Shown piece by piece: positions 1 through 9,169 of a DNA stretch of 64,000 nucleotides. This DNA is from Streptomyces cylindrosporus. Lineage in GTDB: Bacteria; Actinomycetota; Actinomycetes; Streptomycetales; Streptomycetaceae. The notes below the pieces were generated by a model. It worked only from the letters and a program-made list of their open reading frames with translations, had not been told where the DNA came from and made no database searches. The position numbers and the translations under genes were made by a program. The number at the start of each line of letters is the position of its first letter. Position 1 is the stretch's first letter. Location: the NCBI RefSeq assembly GCF_022698165.1, contig NZ_JALDAY010000005.1, positions 310,001 to 374,000 of the forward strand, given 5' to 3'.

Positions 1-2
1 AC

Positions 3-2474
3 CTGGAGGACGGCGTCCCCTGGCGCGAGATGGCCGTCCTGGTGCGGGCCGGCTCCCGGACGATCCCGACGGTGCGCCGCGCGCTCACGGCCGCGGGCGT
101 CCCCCTGGACATAGACGGCGACGACTTGCCGTTGCGCCACGAACCGGCTGTCGCGCCCTTGCTGACGGCCCTACGGGCGGTGGCCACGGCGGAGGCGGCC
201 GACGCAGGCCCACGCGCGCGTGGCGAGGGCGCGGACGTGGCACCGGCGGCGGAGGGCGGGCAAGACACGCCGGATGGTGGCCAGGACGGCGCTGCTGGGG
301 CGCCAGGGCGCGACGAGCGCGACGCGCCTGAGGCGGCAGAGGGCGGCGAGCGTGACGCGGCTGAGCCGGTGGACGGCGGCGAAGGCGGCGCGGCTGAGTC
401 GCTGGACGGCGGCGAGCGGGGCGCGGCTGAGGCGCCAACGAGCGACGAGCGTGAGGCGCCAGAGGGCGACGAGCGCGACGCGGCTGCGCCAGTGGACGGC
501 GGCGAAGGTGACGCGGCTGAGGCGCTGGACGGTGGCGGGCGTGACGCGACCGATTCAGTGGACGGCGGCGAAGGCGGCTCAGCCGGTGCGGTGGCCCCCT
601 GCTGGCTCGACACCGAGACCGCCCTCACCCTCCTCGCCTCCCCGCTCGGCGGCATGGACGCAGCGGACCTGCGTCGGCTCGGGCGGGCCCTGCGGGACGA
701 GGAGCGGGCCGCCGGCAACGCCCTGCCGCCGCCCTCGGACGAGTTGCTCGCGCGGGCGCTGGCCGAGCCGGAGCGCCTGGCCGTGCACGACCCCGCGTAC
801 GCGCGTGGCGCCCAGCGGCTCGGCGCGCTGCTGCGCAAGGCCCGGGAGCGCCTCGCCGGCGGCGGCACGGCCGAGGAGGCGCTGTGGGAGCTGTGGGAGG
901 GCACTCCCTGGCCCGGGCGCCTGGAGCGGTCCGCCCGGCGCGGCGGCGCGGCCGGACGCAACGCCGACCGCGATCTGGACGCCGTGTGTGCGCTGTTCGC
1001 GACCGCCGCGCGCGCGGAGGAGCGCACGGGCGGCCGGGGCGCCCTCAACTTCCTGGAGGAGATCGACGCCGAGGACATCGCCGCCGACACCCTCACCCGG
1101 CGTGCCGTACGCCCCGACGCCGTACGCCTGATGACCGCGCACCGCTCCAAGGGCCTGGAGTGGCGCCTGGTCGTCGTCGCGGGCGTCCAGGAGGGCCTGT
1201 GGCCCGACCTGCGCCGCCGCGGCTCGCTCCTGGAGGCGGACCGCATCGGCCGCGACGGACTCGCCGAACCGCTCACCCCGGGGGCGCTGCTCGCCGAGGA
1301 ACGCCGCCTGTTCTACGTCGCCGCCACGCGCGCGCGTGAACGGCTCGTCGTCACCGCCGTGAAGGCCCCCGCCGACGACGGCGACCAGCCCTCCCGCTTC
1401 CTCACCGAACTCGGCGTCGAACCCAAGGACGTCACGGGCCGCCCCCGCCGACCGCTGTCCGTCGCCGCGCTCGTCGCCGAACTGCGCGCCACGACCGTCG
1501 ATCCGCGCGTCTCCGACACCCTCAGGGAGGCCGCCGCGCACCGGCTGGCCCGGCTTGCCGCGCTCGCCGACGAGGACGGCCGCCCGCTCGTCCCGTCGGC
1601 CCACCCCTACCGCTGGTGGGGCATGTGGGACCCGACCGAGTCCAAGGTGCCGCTGCGCAACCGCGACCAGCCCGTCGTGCTCTCCGGCAGCGCCCTCGAC
1701 CAGCTCGCCAACACCTGCGCCCTGCAGTGGTTCCTGGGCCGCGAGGTGAAGGCCGACGCGCCCGCCACGGCCGCCCAGGGCTTCGGCAACGTGGTGCACG
1801 TCCTCGCCGACGAGGTCGCCTCCGGGCACACCCCGGCCGACCTCGCCGTCCTCATGGAGCGCCTCGACTCCGTGTGGAACGCGCTCGCCTTCGACGCGCC
1901 CTGGAAGTCGGCGCAGGAGAAGGAGAACGCGCGCGTGGCGCTCGAACGCTTCCTGAAGTGGCACGTCATGGACCGCACCGGACGCACGCCGGTGGCCAGC
2001 GAGCACGACTTCGACGTCACCCTGGAAGCCGGCGACTACGAGGTGCGCATCCGCGGCCAGATGGACCGCGTCGAGGCGGACGGCGACGGCCGCGCCTATG
2101 TCGTCGACTTCAAGACCGGCAAACAGGCGCCCACCGCGCGCGAGGTGGAGCACCATCCGCAACTCGCGGTCTACCAGCTCGCCGTCCGCGAGGGCGCCGT
2201 GGACGAGGCCTTCGACGGGGTGCGCCCCGAGCCGGGCGGCGCCGAACTGGTCCAGCTGCGCCAGGGCGCCGCCCAGCGCGACGGCGGCGAGACACTGCCC
2301 AAGGTGCAGGCCCAGGAGCCGCTGGAGGGGGAGTGGGTCGGCGAACTGCTGGCGACCGCGGCCGGCAAGGTCCTCGACGAACGGTTCACCCCGACCGCCG
2401 GACAACACTGCACACACTGCGCGTTCCGGGCGTCGTGCAGCGCCCGGCCCGAAGGGCGGCACGTGGTCGAGTGA
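3..2474 (+). CDS. adnA: AdnA-like helicase-nuclease subunit (5' end outside window)
   Basis: UvrD-family motor plus RecB-like nuclease, expected to act with AdnB in resecting double-strand breaks. The reading frame is open from the first bases, so the N-terminal ATPase with Walker A lies outside the window. Visible parts are helicase motif TAHRSKGLEW (about nt 1135), motif VI FYVAATRARERL (about nt 1310), and a C-terminal nuclease with GQMDRVE and VVDFKTGK (nt 2060-2125). A cysteine in LANTCALQ (nt 1709) and the terminal CTHC-x5-C (nt 2409-2440) form the four-cysteine pattern of Fe-S nucleases (AddB/Cas4 type). The helicase region carries an unusual acidic repeat insertion at nt 207-593. AdnB follows 76 nt downstream. 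Assignment as AdnA rather than a generic RecB-like helicase rests on this pairing and on AdnB resemblance. Confidence 0.85.
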   Translation: MEDGVPWREMAVLVRAGSRTIPTVRRALTAAGVPLDIDGDDLPLRHEPAVAPLLTALRAVATAEAADAGPRARGEGADVAPAAEGGQDTPDGGQDGAAGAPGRDERDAPEAAEGGERDAAEPVDGGEGGAAESLDGGERGAAEAPTSDEREAPEGDERDAAAPVDGGEGDAAEALDGGGRDATDSVDGGEGGSAGAVAPCWLDTETALTLLASPLGGMDAADLRRLGRALRDEERAAGNALPPPSDELLARALAEPERLAVHDPAYARGAQRLGALLRKARERLAGGGTAEEALWELWEGTPWPGRLERSARRGGAAGRNADRDLDAVCALFATAARAEERTGGRGALNFLEEIDAEDIAADTLTRRAVRPDAVRLMTAHRSKGLEWRLVVVAGVQEGLWPDLRRRGSLLEADRIGRDGLAEPLTPGALLAEERRLFYVAATRARERLVVTAVKAPADDGDQPSRFLTELGVEPKDVTGRPRRPLSVAALVAELRATTVDPRVSDTLREAAAHRLARLAALADEDGRPLVPSAHPYRWWGMWDPTESKVPLRNRDQPVVLSGSALDQLANTCALQWFLGREVKADAPATAAQGFGNVVHVLADEVASGHTPADLAVLMERLDSVWNALAFDAPWKSAQEKENARVALERFLKWHVMDRTGRTPVASEHDFDVTLEAGDYEVRIRGQMDRVEADGDGRAYVVDFKTGKQAPTAREVEHHPQLAVYQLAVREGAVDEAFDGVRPEPGGAELVQLRQGAAQRDGGETLPKVQAQEPLEGEWVGELLATAAGKVLDERFTPTAGQHCTHCAFRASCSARPEGRHVVE
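324..578 (+). repeat. In-frame 33-bp tandem repeat inside adnA
   Basis: About eight degenerate 33-bp units encode 11-residue acidic, Ala/Gly-rich units such as AAEPVDGGEGG, AAESLDGGERG and AAEALDGGGRD, with two shortened 24-bp units. All lengths are multiples of three, so the helicase frame is kept. The low-complexity tract (nt 207-593) interrupts the globular helicase region between VAPLLTALRAVA and CWLDTETALTLL. Confidence 0.85.
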
Positions 2475-2550
2475 CCCGGGTGATCGACGACACCACCCGT
2501 GCTGACCTGCGTTTCTCCTCACCCCGAGGCCGATCTGTCCGCCGCTGTCA

Positions 2551-5500
2551 GTGGCCGCCGCTAGCCTCTCTGACGTGCCGCCTCGTATCACCGATCCCGA
2601 TCAGCTCAAGGAGCTCCTCGGGATCCCGTTCACCCCGGAGCAGACGGCCTGCATCGTCGCGCCGCCCGCCCCGCAGGTGATCGTGGCCGGAGCGGGGTCG
2701 GGCAAGACCACGGTGATGGCGGCACGCGTGGTGTGGCTGGTCGGCACCGGCCAGGTCGCCCCCGAACAGGTCCTCGGCCTCACCTTCACCAACAAGGCGG
2801 CCGGCGAACTCGCCGAGCGCGTCCGCAAGGCGCTCGTCAAGGCCGGCGTCACCGACCCCGACGCCATCGACCCCGACAACCCGCCGGGCGAGCCGGTGAT
2901 CTCGACGTACCACGCCTTCGCGGGCCGCCTGCTGACCGACCACGGCCTGCGCATCGGCCTCGAACCCACCTCCCGGCTGCTCGCCGACGCCACCCGCTAC
3001 CAGCTCGCCGCGCGCGTCCTGCGCGAGTCCCCCGGCCCCTACCCCGCCCTCACCCGCTCCTTCGCCGACCTGGTCAGCGACCTGCTCGCCCTCGACGCCG
3101 AACTCGCCGAGCACCTCGTACGACCGGAGGACCTGCGCCGGTACGACGCCGGGCTGCTGCGCACCCTGGAGGGGGCCAAGCTCACCAACGACGCCCTGCG
3201 CAAGGTGCCCGAGGCGGCCGCGGCCCGGCGTGAACTCGCCGACCTGGTGGTGCGTTACCGGGCCGCCAAGCGCGAGCGCGACCTGCTCGACTTCGGCGAC
3301 CAGATCGCCCTGTCCGCGCAGCTCGCGCAGCTTCCCGAGGTGGGCCGCATCCTGCGCGACGAGTTCCGGGTGGTCCTGCTCGACGAGTACCAGGACACGT
3401 CGGTGGCCCAACGCGTCCTCCTGGCGGGCCTGTTCGGCGACGGCACAGGGCATCCGGTGACCGCGGTCGGCGACCCCTGCCAGGCGATCTACGGCTGGCG
3501 CGGCGCCTCCGTCGCCAACCTGGACGACTTCCCGGAGCACTTCGCCCACCCCGACGGACGCCCCGCCACCCGGCAGGCGCTCAGCGAGAACCGCCGCAGC
3601 GGCGGCCGCCTCCTCGACCTCGCCAACGGCCTCGCCGAGCCCCTGCGCGCCATGCACGCGGGCGTGCAGGCCCTCCGCCCGGCTCCCGGCGCCGAGCGTG
3701 ACGGCACGGTCCGCTGCGCGCTGCTGACCACCCACGCCGAGGAGATCGAGTGGCTCGCCGACTCGATCGCCCACCTCGTGAACACTGGCACGGCACCCGG
3801 CGAGATCGCCGTCCTGTGCCGTACGGCGACCGACTTCGCGGAGATCCAGGGCGCGCTCGTCGCCCGGGACGTCCCCGTCGAGGTCGTCGGCCTGTCCGGG
3901 CTGCTGCACCTGCCCGAGATCGCCGACCTCGTCGCCGTCTGCGAGGTCCTCCAGGACCCCGGCGCCAACGCCTCCCTGGTCCGCCTGCTGACCGGCCCGC
4001 GCTGGCGCATCGGCCCGCGCGACCTCGCCCTGCTCGGCAGGCGCGCCCGGCGGCTCGTCGCCCACGCGCGCGTGGAGGGTGAGGAGGACCGGGACCGCAG
4101 GCTGGCGGAGGCCGTCGAGGGGGTCGACCCGTCCGAGGTGATATCGCTGGCGGACGCCCTCGACACCTTCCTGGAGCTGCCGCTCGACGCCGAGCAGGAG
4201 GACGACGGGCTGCCGTTCTCGCCGGACGCGCGCGTGCGGTTCGCCCGCCTCGCCACCGAACTGCGCGATCTGCGCCGGTCGTTGTCCGACCCGCTGATGG
4301 ACGTCCTGCACCGCGTCCTCGCCGTCACCGGCCTGGAGGTGGAGCTGTCGGCGTCCCCGCACGCGCTGGCCGCCCGCCGCCGCGAGACCCTCTCCAACTT
4401 CCTCGACATCGCCGCCTCCTTCGCCGCCGGCGACGGCGAGGCGACCCTGCTCGCCTTCCTGGGCTTCCTGCGCACCGCCGCCCAGTACGAGAAGGGCCTC
4501 GACAACGCGCTGCCGGGCGGCGAGAACACGGTCAAGGTGCTCACCGCGCACAAGTCCAAGGGCCTCGAATGGGACGTCGTCGCCGTCCCGGGACTGGTCA
4601 CCGGCACCTTCCCCAGCACCCAGGGCCGCGAGAAGTGGACCGCCCAGGGCAAGGTGCTGCCGCACGAGCTGCGCGGCGACGCCGACACCCTGCCCGACGT
4701 CGAGGCCTGGGACTCACGCGGCCTGAAGGCATTCCAGGAGGCCATGAAGGAGCACCAGCACACCGAGGAACTCCGCCTCGGCTACGTCACCTTCACCCGC
4801 CCCCGCTCCCTCCTCTTCGGCTCCGGCCACTGGTGGGGCCCCACCCAGAAGAAGCCGCGCGGCCCGTCCGACTTCCTGCTCGCCCTGTACGAGCACTGCG
4901 AGCGGGGTTACGGCGAGATCGAGGCCTGGGCGGACGAGCCGGCCGAGGACGAGGAGAACCCCGCACTGCACGCGGCGAGCGCCGAGCAGGTCTGGCCCCT
5001 GCCCCTGGACGAGGCCTCCCTCGCCCGCCGCCGGGCGGCCGCCGCAACCGTCCTCGCCCACCTGGAGGACCTCGCCGCCCACCAGGACGGCGAACCCACC
5101 GCCGTACACGACCCGGACGAGCACGAGGACCCGGAGTGGCCTCCGCCACCGGACGACGAGGATCCGGTGTACGAGGACGAGGAACCGCCCTACGACGAGG
5201 ACCCGTTCCGGGAGGGCGAGCCGGACGACTGGGACACCTGGTCGGCGGACCGCCCGAGCGTGCCGCACCAGGCGGCCGCTCCGGAGCCCGCCGAGGAGAC
5301 GGGCGTACGCGCGCGTGCCGGCACCGGGCGCACCCCGGAGGGCGGGCCGGCGTACTCGCGACCGGTCGCCCCCGCCCGCCTCACCCCGGAGGAGGCCCGC
5401 ACCCTCGCCTCCTGGGACCGCGACCTCGACGCGCTCACCGGTGAGCTCCTGCGCGCGCGTGAAGCCGTGACCGACGTGCCGCTGCCCGCCTCGCTCACCG

Positions 5501-6123
5501 CCTCCCAGGTGCTGCGGCTGGCCGCCGACCCGGACGGGTTCGCACGGGAACTCGCACGCCCCATGCCGCGCCCCCCGCAGCCGGCCGCGCGCCGGGGCAC
5601 CCGGTTCCACGCCTGGGTCGAGGCCCGCTTCGAAGAGCTGACCCTGCCCGTGCTGGAGCCGGAGGAGCTGCCCGGCAGCGAGGCCGAGATCGCCGACGAG
5701 CGTGACCTGGAGGCACTCAAGGACGCCTTCGAACGCACCGAGTACGCGCACCGCACGCCCCACCGCGTCGAGGCGCCCTTCCAGCTCGCCATCGCCGGCC
5801 GCGTGGTCCGGGGCCGGATCGACGCCGTCTACAAGGAGGGCGACGGCGACGGGACGACGTACGAGATCGTCGACTGGAAGACCAGCCGCAACCGCACCGC
5901 CGACCCGCTCCAGCTCGCCATCTACCGGCTCGCCTGGGCCGAGCAGCAGGGCGTTCCCCTGGAATCCGTCAATGCGGCGTTCCTGTACGTACGCACGGGT
6001 GAGGTTGTACGACCGGCGGACCTGCCGGACCGGGCGGCACTGGAGCGGCTGCTGCTGGGGGAGCCGAACGCACAAGCAAACTGTGAGGAACCGCCCACCG
6101 AGGATGTCGGTGCGGGCCGATAG
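2551..6123 (+). CDS. adnB: AdnB-like ATP-dependent helicase-nuclease
   Basis: Partner motor-nuclease of AdnA, 1190 aa. Seen in order: Walker A GAGSGKTT (about residue 49), LTFTNKAAGELAERV, Walker B LDEYQDTS (about residue 277), GDPCQAIYGWRG, TAHKSKGLEW (about residue 665), motif VI YVTFTRPRSLL. A long acidic and proline-rich linker (about residues 820-930) precedes the C-terminal RecB-family nuclease with GTRFHAWVEARF, GRIDAVY and YEIVDWKTSR. The four-cysteine Fe-S pattern of the upstream partner is absent. GTG at 2551 is the longest start; an in-frame GTG at 2575 (PPRITDPDQ) is equally possible, as neither has a clear ribosome-binding site. The N-terminal block resembles mycobacterial AdnB, supporting the name. 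Confidence 0.9.
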   Translation: MAAASLSDVPPRITDPDQLKELLGIPFTPEQTACIVAPPAPQVIVAGAGSGKTTVMAARVVWLVGTGQVAPEQVLGLTFTNKAAGELAERVRKALVKAGVTDPDAIDPDNPPGEPVISTYHAFAGRLLTDHGLRIGLEPTSRLLADATRYQLAARVLRESPGPYPALTRSFADLVSDLLALDAELAEHLVRPEDLRRYDAGLLRTLEGAKLTNDALRKVPEAAAARRELADLVVRYRAAKRERDLLDFGDQIALSAQLAQLPEVGRILRDEFRVVLLDEYQDTSVAQRVLLAGLFGDGTGHPVTAVGDPCQAIYGWRGASVANLDDFPEHFAHPDGRPATRQALSENRRSGGRLLDLANGLAEPLRAMHAGVQALRPAPGAERDGTVRCALLTTHAEEIEWLADSIAHLVNTGTAPGEIAVLCRTATDFAEIQGALVARDVPVEVVGLSGLLHLPEIADLVAVCEVLQDPGANASLVRLLTGPRWRIGPRDLALLGRRARRLVAHARVEGEEDRDRRLAEAVEGVDPSEVISLADALDTFLELPLDAEQEDDGLPFSPDARVRFARLATELRDLRRSLSDPLMDVLHRVLAVTGLEVELSASPHALAARRRETLSNFLDIAASFAAGDGEATLLAFLGFLRTAAQYEKGLDNALPGGENTVKVLTAHKSKGLEWDVVAVPGLVTGTFPSTQGREKWTAQGKVLPHELRGDADTLPDVEAWDSRGLKAFQEAMKEHQHTEELRLGYVTFTRPRSLLFGSGHWWGPTQKKPRGPSDFLLALYEHCERGYGEIEAWADEPAEDEENPALHAASAEQVWPLPLDEASLARRRAAAATVLAHLEDLAAHQDGEPTAVHDPDEHEDPEWPPPPDDEDPVYEDEEPPYDEDPFREGEPDDWDTWSADRPSVPHQAAAPEPAEETGVRARAGTGRTPEGGPAYSRPVAPARLTPEEARTLASWDRDLDALTGELLRAREAVTDVPLPASLTASQVLRLAADPDGFARELARPMPRPPQPAARRGTRFHAWVEARFEELTLPVLEPEELPGSEAEIADERDLEALKDAFERTEYAHRTPHRVEAPFQLAIAGRVVRGRIDAVYKEGDGDGTTYEIVDWKTSRNRTADPLQLAIYRLAWAEQQGVPLESVNAAFLYVRTGEVVRPADLPDRAALERLLLGEPNAQANCEEPPTEDVGAGR

Positions 6124-6133
6124 GCTCGTGACC

Positions 6134-7546
6134 ATGAGCCATCCCGTTGACAGCGTCGTCAGCGCCGTCCGTACGTACATCGAGCAGCACCGCGCCGCCT
6201 TCCTCGACGACCTCGCCGAGTGGCTGCGCATCCCGTCCGTGTCGGCCCAGCACGACCACGCCGCCGACGTACGCCGCAGCGCCGACTGGCTCGCCGCCAA
6301 GCTCCGGGAGACCGGCTTCCCGGCCACCGAGGTCTGGGACACCCCGGGCGCCCCCGCCGTGTTCGCAGAGTGGCCCGCCGCCGACCCCGAGGCGCCCACG
6401 GTCCTGGTCTACGGCCATCACGACGTACAGCCCGCCGCCCGCGAGGACGGCTGGGACAGCGAACCCTTCGAGCCCGTCGTCCGCGAGAACCGCCTCCACG
6501 CGCGCGGGGCGGCCGACGACAAGGGCCAGGTGTTCTTCCACACACTCGGCGTCCGCGCCCACCTCGCCGCCACCGGCCGCACCGCCCCCGCCGTCAACCT
6601 CAAGCTGCTGATCGAGGGCGAGGAGGAGTCCGGCTCCCCGCACTTCCGCGCGCTGGTGGAGCAGCACGCGGACCGGCTCGCCGCCGACGCCGTGATCGTC
6701 TCCGACACCGGCATGTGGTCCGCGGACACCCCCACGGTGTGCACCGGTATGCGCGGCCTCGCCGAGTGCGAGATCACGCTGCACGGCCCCGACCAGGACA
6801 TCCACTCCGGCTCCTTCGGCGGCGCCGTGCCCAACCCGGCCACCGCGGTCGCCCGCCTGGTCGCCGCCCTTCACGACGAGCACGCACGCGTGGCCGTCCC
6901 CGGCTTCTACGACGGCATCGTCGAGCTCACCGACCGCGAGCGCGAACTCTTCGCCGAACTGCCCTTCGACGAGCGGCAGTGGCTGCGCACCGCCAAGTCG
7001 TACGCCGCCCAGGGCGAGGCGGGGCACAGCACCCTGGAGCGCATCTGGGCCCGCCCCACCGCCGAGGTCAACGGCATCGGCGGCGGCTACCAGGGCCCCG
7101 GCAGCAAGACGATCATCCCGTCCTCGGCGATGGTGAAGCTCTCCTTCCGGCTCGTCGCCGGCCAGGATCCGGACCACGTCGAGAAGGCCGTCCGCGCGTG
7201 GGCCGCCGAGCAGGTTCCCGCCGGGATCCGGCACGAGATCACGTTCGGCGCCGCCACGCGCCCGTGCCTGACGCCGCTGGACCACCCGGCCCTGCAGTCC
7301 GTCGCCCGCGCCATGGGGCGCGCCTTCGACAAGCCGGTCCGCTTCACCCGCGAGGGCGGCTCCGGCCCGGCCGCCGACCTCCAGGAGGTACTGGGTGCCC
7401 CGGTGCTCTTCCTGGGCATCTCCGTGCCGTCCGACGGCTGGCACGCGCCGAACGAGAAGGTCGAGCTCGACCTGCTGCTCAAGGGCGTCGAGACCACCGC
7501 GTACCTGTGGGGCGACCTCGCGGAGAACTGGCGCCATGCGCCCTGA
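6134..7546 (+). CDS. M20-family dipeptidase
   Basis: Cytosolic zinc peptidase of the M20 family (CNDP/PepV-like), 470 aa, predicted to hydrolyse dipeptides. Metal and catalytic motifs are visible: YGHHDVQPA (first zinc His), GAADDKGQ (bridging Asp), EGEEESGSP (catalytic base Glu and ligand), SDTGMW, and a C-terminal WHAPNEKV His. The dimerisation lid lies between about residues 210 and 330. The ATG at 6134 begins 10 nt after the AdnB stop, so it may be co-transcribed. Exact substrate is unknown; the family also includes aminoacylases and carboxypeptidases. Confidence 0.88.
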   Translation: MSHPVDSVVSAVRTYIEQHRAAFLDDLAEWLRIPSVSAQHDHAADVRRSADWLAAKLRETGFPATEVWDTPGAPAVFAEWPAADPEAPTVLVYGHHDVQPAAREDGWDSEPFEPVVRENRLHARGAADDKGQVFFHTLGVRAHLAATGRTAPAVNLKLLIEGEEESGSPHFRALVEQHADRLAADAVIVSDTGMWSADTPTVCTGMRGLAECEITLHGPDQDIHSGSFGGAVPNPATAVARLVAALHDEHARVAVPGFYDGIVELTDRERELFAELPFDERQWLRTAKSYAAQGEAGHSTLERIWARPTAEVNGIGGGYQGPGSKTIIPSSAMVKLSFRLVAGQDPDHVEKAVRAWAAEQVPAGIRHEITFGAATRPCLTPLDHPALQSVARAMGRAFDKPVRFTREGGSGPAADLQEVLGAPVLFLGISVPSDGWHAPNEKVELDLLLKGVETTAYLWGDLAENWRHAP

Positions 7547-7702
7547 GCACCCGGCGCCGTCCGCAGCGGCAGCGCGCGGGGAGCACACTGTAAGGGCCGC
7601 CCCGCACCGCCCGACCCCACCGGACCCGGCCGCCTCCCACCGCACGTCCCGCCGAACCGCCCGCCGAAACAATCCGTTCCACTGGGGGAGTTGGAAGCAC
7701 CC

Positions 7703-8647
7703 GTGACCACCTGGACCGACCACACCGCCAACCGCCCCATCTCGCTCACCGCCCCGAGCGGCATCGACCGCGCCGCCCACCACCGCCTCGACGAGGCCTG
7801 GCTCGCGGCGGCTTGGAGCCACCCCACGACGCGCTGCTTCGTGGTCTCCGGCGGCCAGGTCCTCATCGACGAGACGGCGGACGGCCGCACCGAACTCGTC
7901 ATGACCCCCTCGTTCGAAGCCCCCCTGACCGAGGCGCACCGCTACTTCCTGGGCATCGACGAGGACGGCGTCAGCTACTTCGCCCTCCAGAAGGACGCGC
8001 TGCCCGGACGGATCGACCAGTCCGCGCGCGCCGCGGGCCTGCGCGAGGCCGGGCTGCTCCTCTCACCCCGCGACGCGGGCCTGATGGTGCACGCGGTCGG
8101 CCTGGAGAACTGGCAGCGCACCCACCGCTTCTGCTCCCGCTGCGGCGAGCGCACGGTGATCGCGGCGGCCGGTCACATCCGCCGCTGCCCCGCCTGCGGC
8201 GCCGAGCACTACCCGCGCACCGACCCCGCCGTGATCATGGCCGTCACCGACGCAGACGACCGCATCCTGCTCGGCCGTCAGGTGCACTGGCCGGAGGGCC
8301 GCTTCTCGACGCTGGCCGGCTTCGTCGAGCCCGGCGAGTCCATCGAGCAGGCGGTGCGCCGCGAGGTCTTCGAGGAGGCCGGCATCGCCGTCGGCCAGGT
8401 CGAGTACGTCGCCAGCCAGCCCTGGCCGTTCCCGTCCAGCCTGATGCTCGGCTTCATGGCCCACGCCACCTCGACCGAGATCGATGTCGACGGCGACGAG
8501 ATCCACGAGGCCCGCTGGTTCTCCCGCGACGAACTGGGCGCCGCCTTCGAGTCCGGCGAGGTCCTGCCGCCCTACGGCATCTCCATCGCGGCCCGCCTGA
8601 TCGAGATGTGGTACGGCAAGCCGCTGCCGACGCGGAGCTTCGTCTGA
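7703..8647 (+). CDS. nudC: NAD(+) diphosphatase NudC / RNA decapping NUDIX hydrolase
   Basis: 314-aa NUDIX hydrolase that cleaves NAD(H) to NMN(H) and AMP; NudC enzymes also remove NAD caps from RNA. The protein has an N-terminal domain, a zinc ribbon with two CxxC pairs (CSRCGER and CPACGAEHY), a full NUDIX box (GFVEPGES ... REVFEEAG) and the subfamily signature SQPWPFP. GTG 7703 is preferred over TTG 7691, because the GGGGGAG ribosome-binding site at 7684-7690 abuts the TTG but lies 12 nt from the GTG. Its 3' end faces the mycoredoxin gene across a shared terminator. Confidence 0.92.
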   Translation: MTTWTDHTANRPISLTAPSGIDRAAHHRLDEAWLAAAWSHPTTRCFVVSGGQVLIDETADGRTELVMTPSFEAPLTEAHRYFLGIDEDGVSYFALQKDALPGRIDQSARAAGLREAGLLLSPRDAGLMVHAVGLENWQRTHRFCSRCGERTVIAAAGHIRRCPACGAEHYPRTDPAVIMAVTDADDRILLGRQVHWPEGRFSTLAGFVEPGESIEQAVRREVFEEAGIAVGQVEYVASQPWPFPSSLMLGFMAHATSTEIDVDGDEIHEARWFSRDELGAAFESGEVLPPYGISIAARLIEMWYGKPLPTRSFV

Positions 8648-8687
8648 GGCGCTCGCCCCACAAGCGACCACAGTGACCACAAGCGAG

Positions 8688-8722
8688 AAGGCGGTCCCTG
8701 AGACGAACTCAGGGACCGCCTT
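8688..8722. terminator. Bidirectional hairpin between nudC and mycoredoxin
   Basis: A perfect 15-bp inverted repeat (arms 8688-8702 and 8708-8722) with a 5-nt loop ACGAA. It begins AAGG and ends CCTT and lies between two convergent genes, as expected for a terminator serving both. Confidence 0.85.
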
Positions 8723-8743
8723 CCGTGCGAAACCGCGGAGCGA

Positions 8744-8986
8744 CTACGCGCCGATCTTCTGCTTCACCTGCGCCAGCGACGGGTTCGTCAGCGTCGAACC
8801 GTCGGCGAACAGCACGGTCGGGACCGTCTGGTTTCCGCCATTCGCTTTCTCCACGAACGCCGCGGACTCCGGGTCCTGCTCGATGTTGATCTCGTTGTAC
8901 GTGATGCCCTCGCGGTCCATCTGGCTCTTCAGCCGACGGCAGTAGCCGCACCACGTGGTGCTGTACATCGTCACAGTGCCCGGCAT
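8744..8986 (-). CDS. Mycoredoxin (glutaredoxin-like, CxxC)
   Basis: 80-aa glutaredoxin-fold protein with the redox motif WCGYC (residues 12-16) and the cis-proline motif TVPTVLF. Mycoredoxins reduce mycothiol mixed disulfides in actinobacteria, which lack glutathione. The ATG at 8986 has GAGGAG 11 nt upstream. The promoter region holds an exact sigma-R consensus (9035-9060), so the gene is predicted to be induced by thiol oxidation along with sigR-rsrA. The gene is divergent from uvrD2. Confidence 0.9.
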   Translation of the reverse strand: MPGTVTMYSTTWCGYCRRLKSQMDREGITYNEINIEQDPESAAFVEKANGGNQTVPTVLFADGSTLTNPSLAQVKQKIGA

Positions 8987-9034
8987 GTCTCTCGCTCTCC
9001 TCAGCTGCTGGGGGATCGGTGCTCGCAGTGGGGG

Positions 9035-9060
9035 AACGTACTTGAAAGAGCCACCATTCC
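9035..9060 (-). promoter_or_regulatory. Sigma-R promoter of the mycoredoxin gene
   Basis: Read on the minus strand, -35 GGGAAT (core GGAAT at 9060-9056) is followed by exactly 18 nt and then -10 GTT (9037-9035). This is the Streptomyces sigma-R consensus GGAAT-N18-GTT without mismatch. Transcription should start near 9028, about 40 nt upstream of the start codon. Confidence 0.85.
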
Positions 9061-9169
9061 CACACGCGGTGCCCCGACCGACGTGACGCCTGCCGCATTG
9101 GTACGACTAATGGTGCCTGCCTGTGGACAACCGACGCGCCCGTCTCGGGCGACCTGGCAGCATGGCCGT

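Noticed and set aside
579..2591. Long open frame on the minus strand opposite adnA
   Set aside because: Typical antisense frame in GC-rich DNA: no domain, and the plus frame has clear helicase and nuclease motifs.
8744..8986. Plus-strand frame (8673-8945) opposite mycoredoxin as a gene
   Set aside because: It reads through the terminator hairpin and shows no similarity; the minus frame has WCGYC and a ribosome-binding site.
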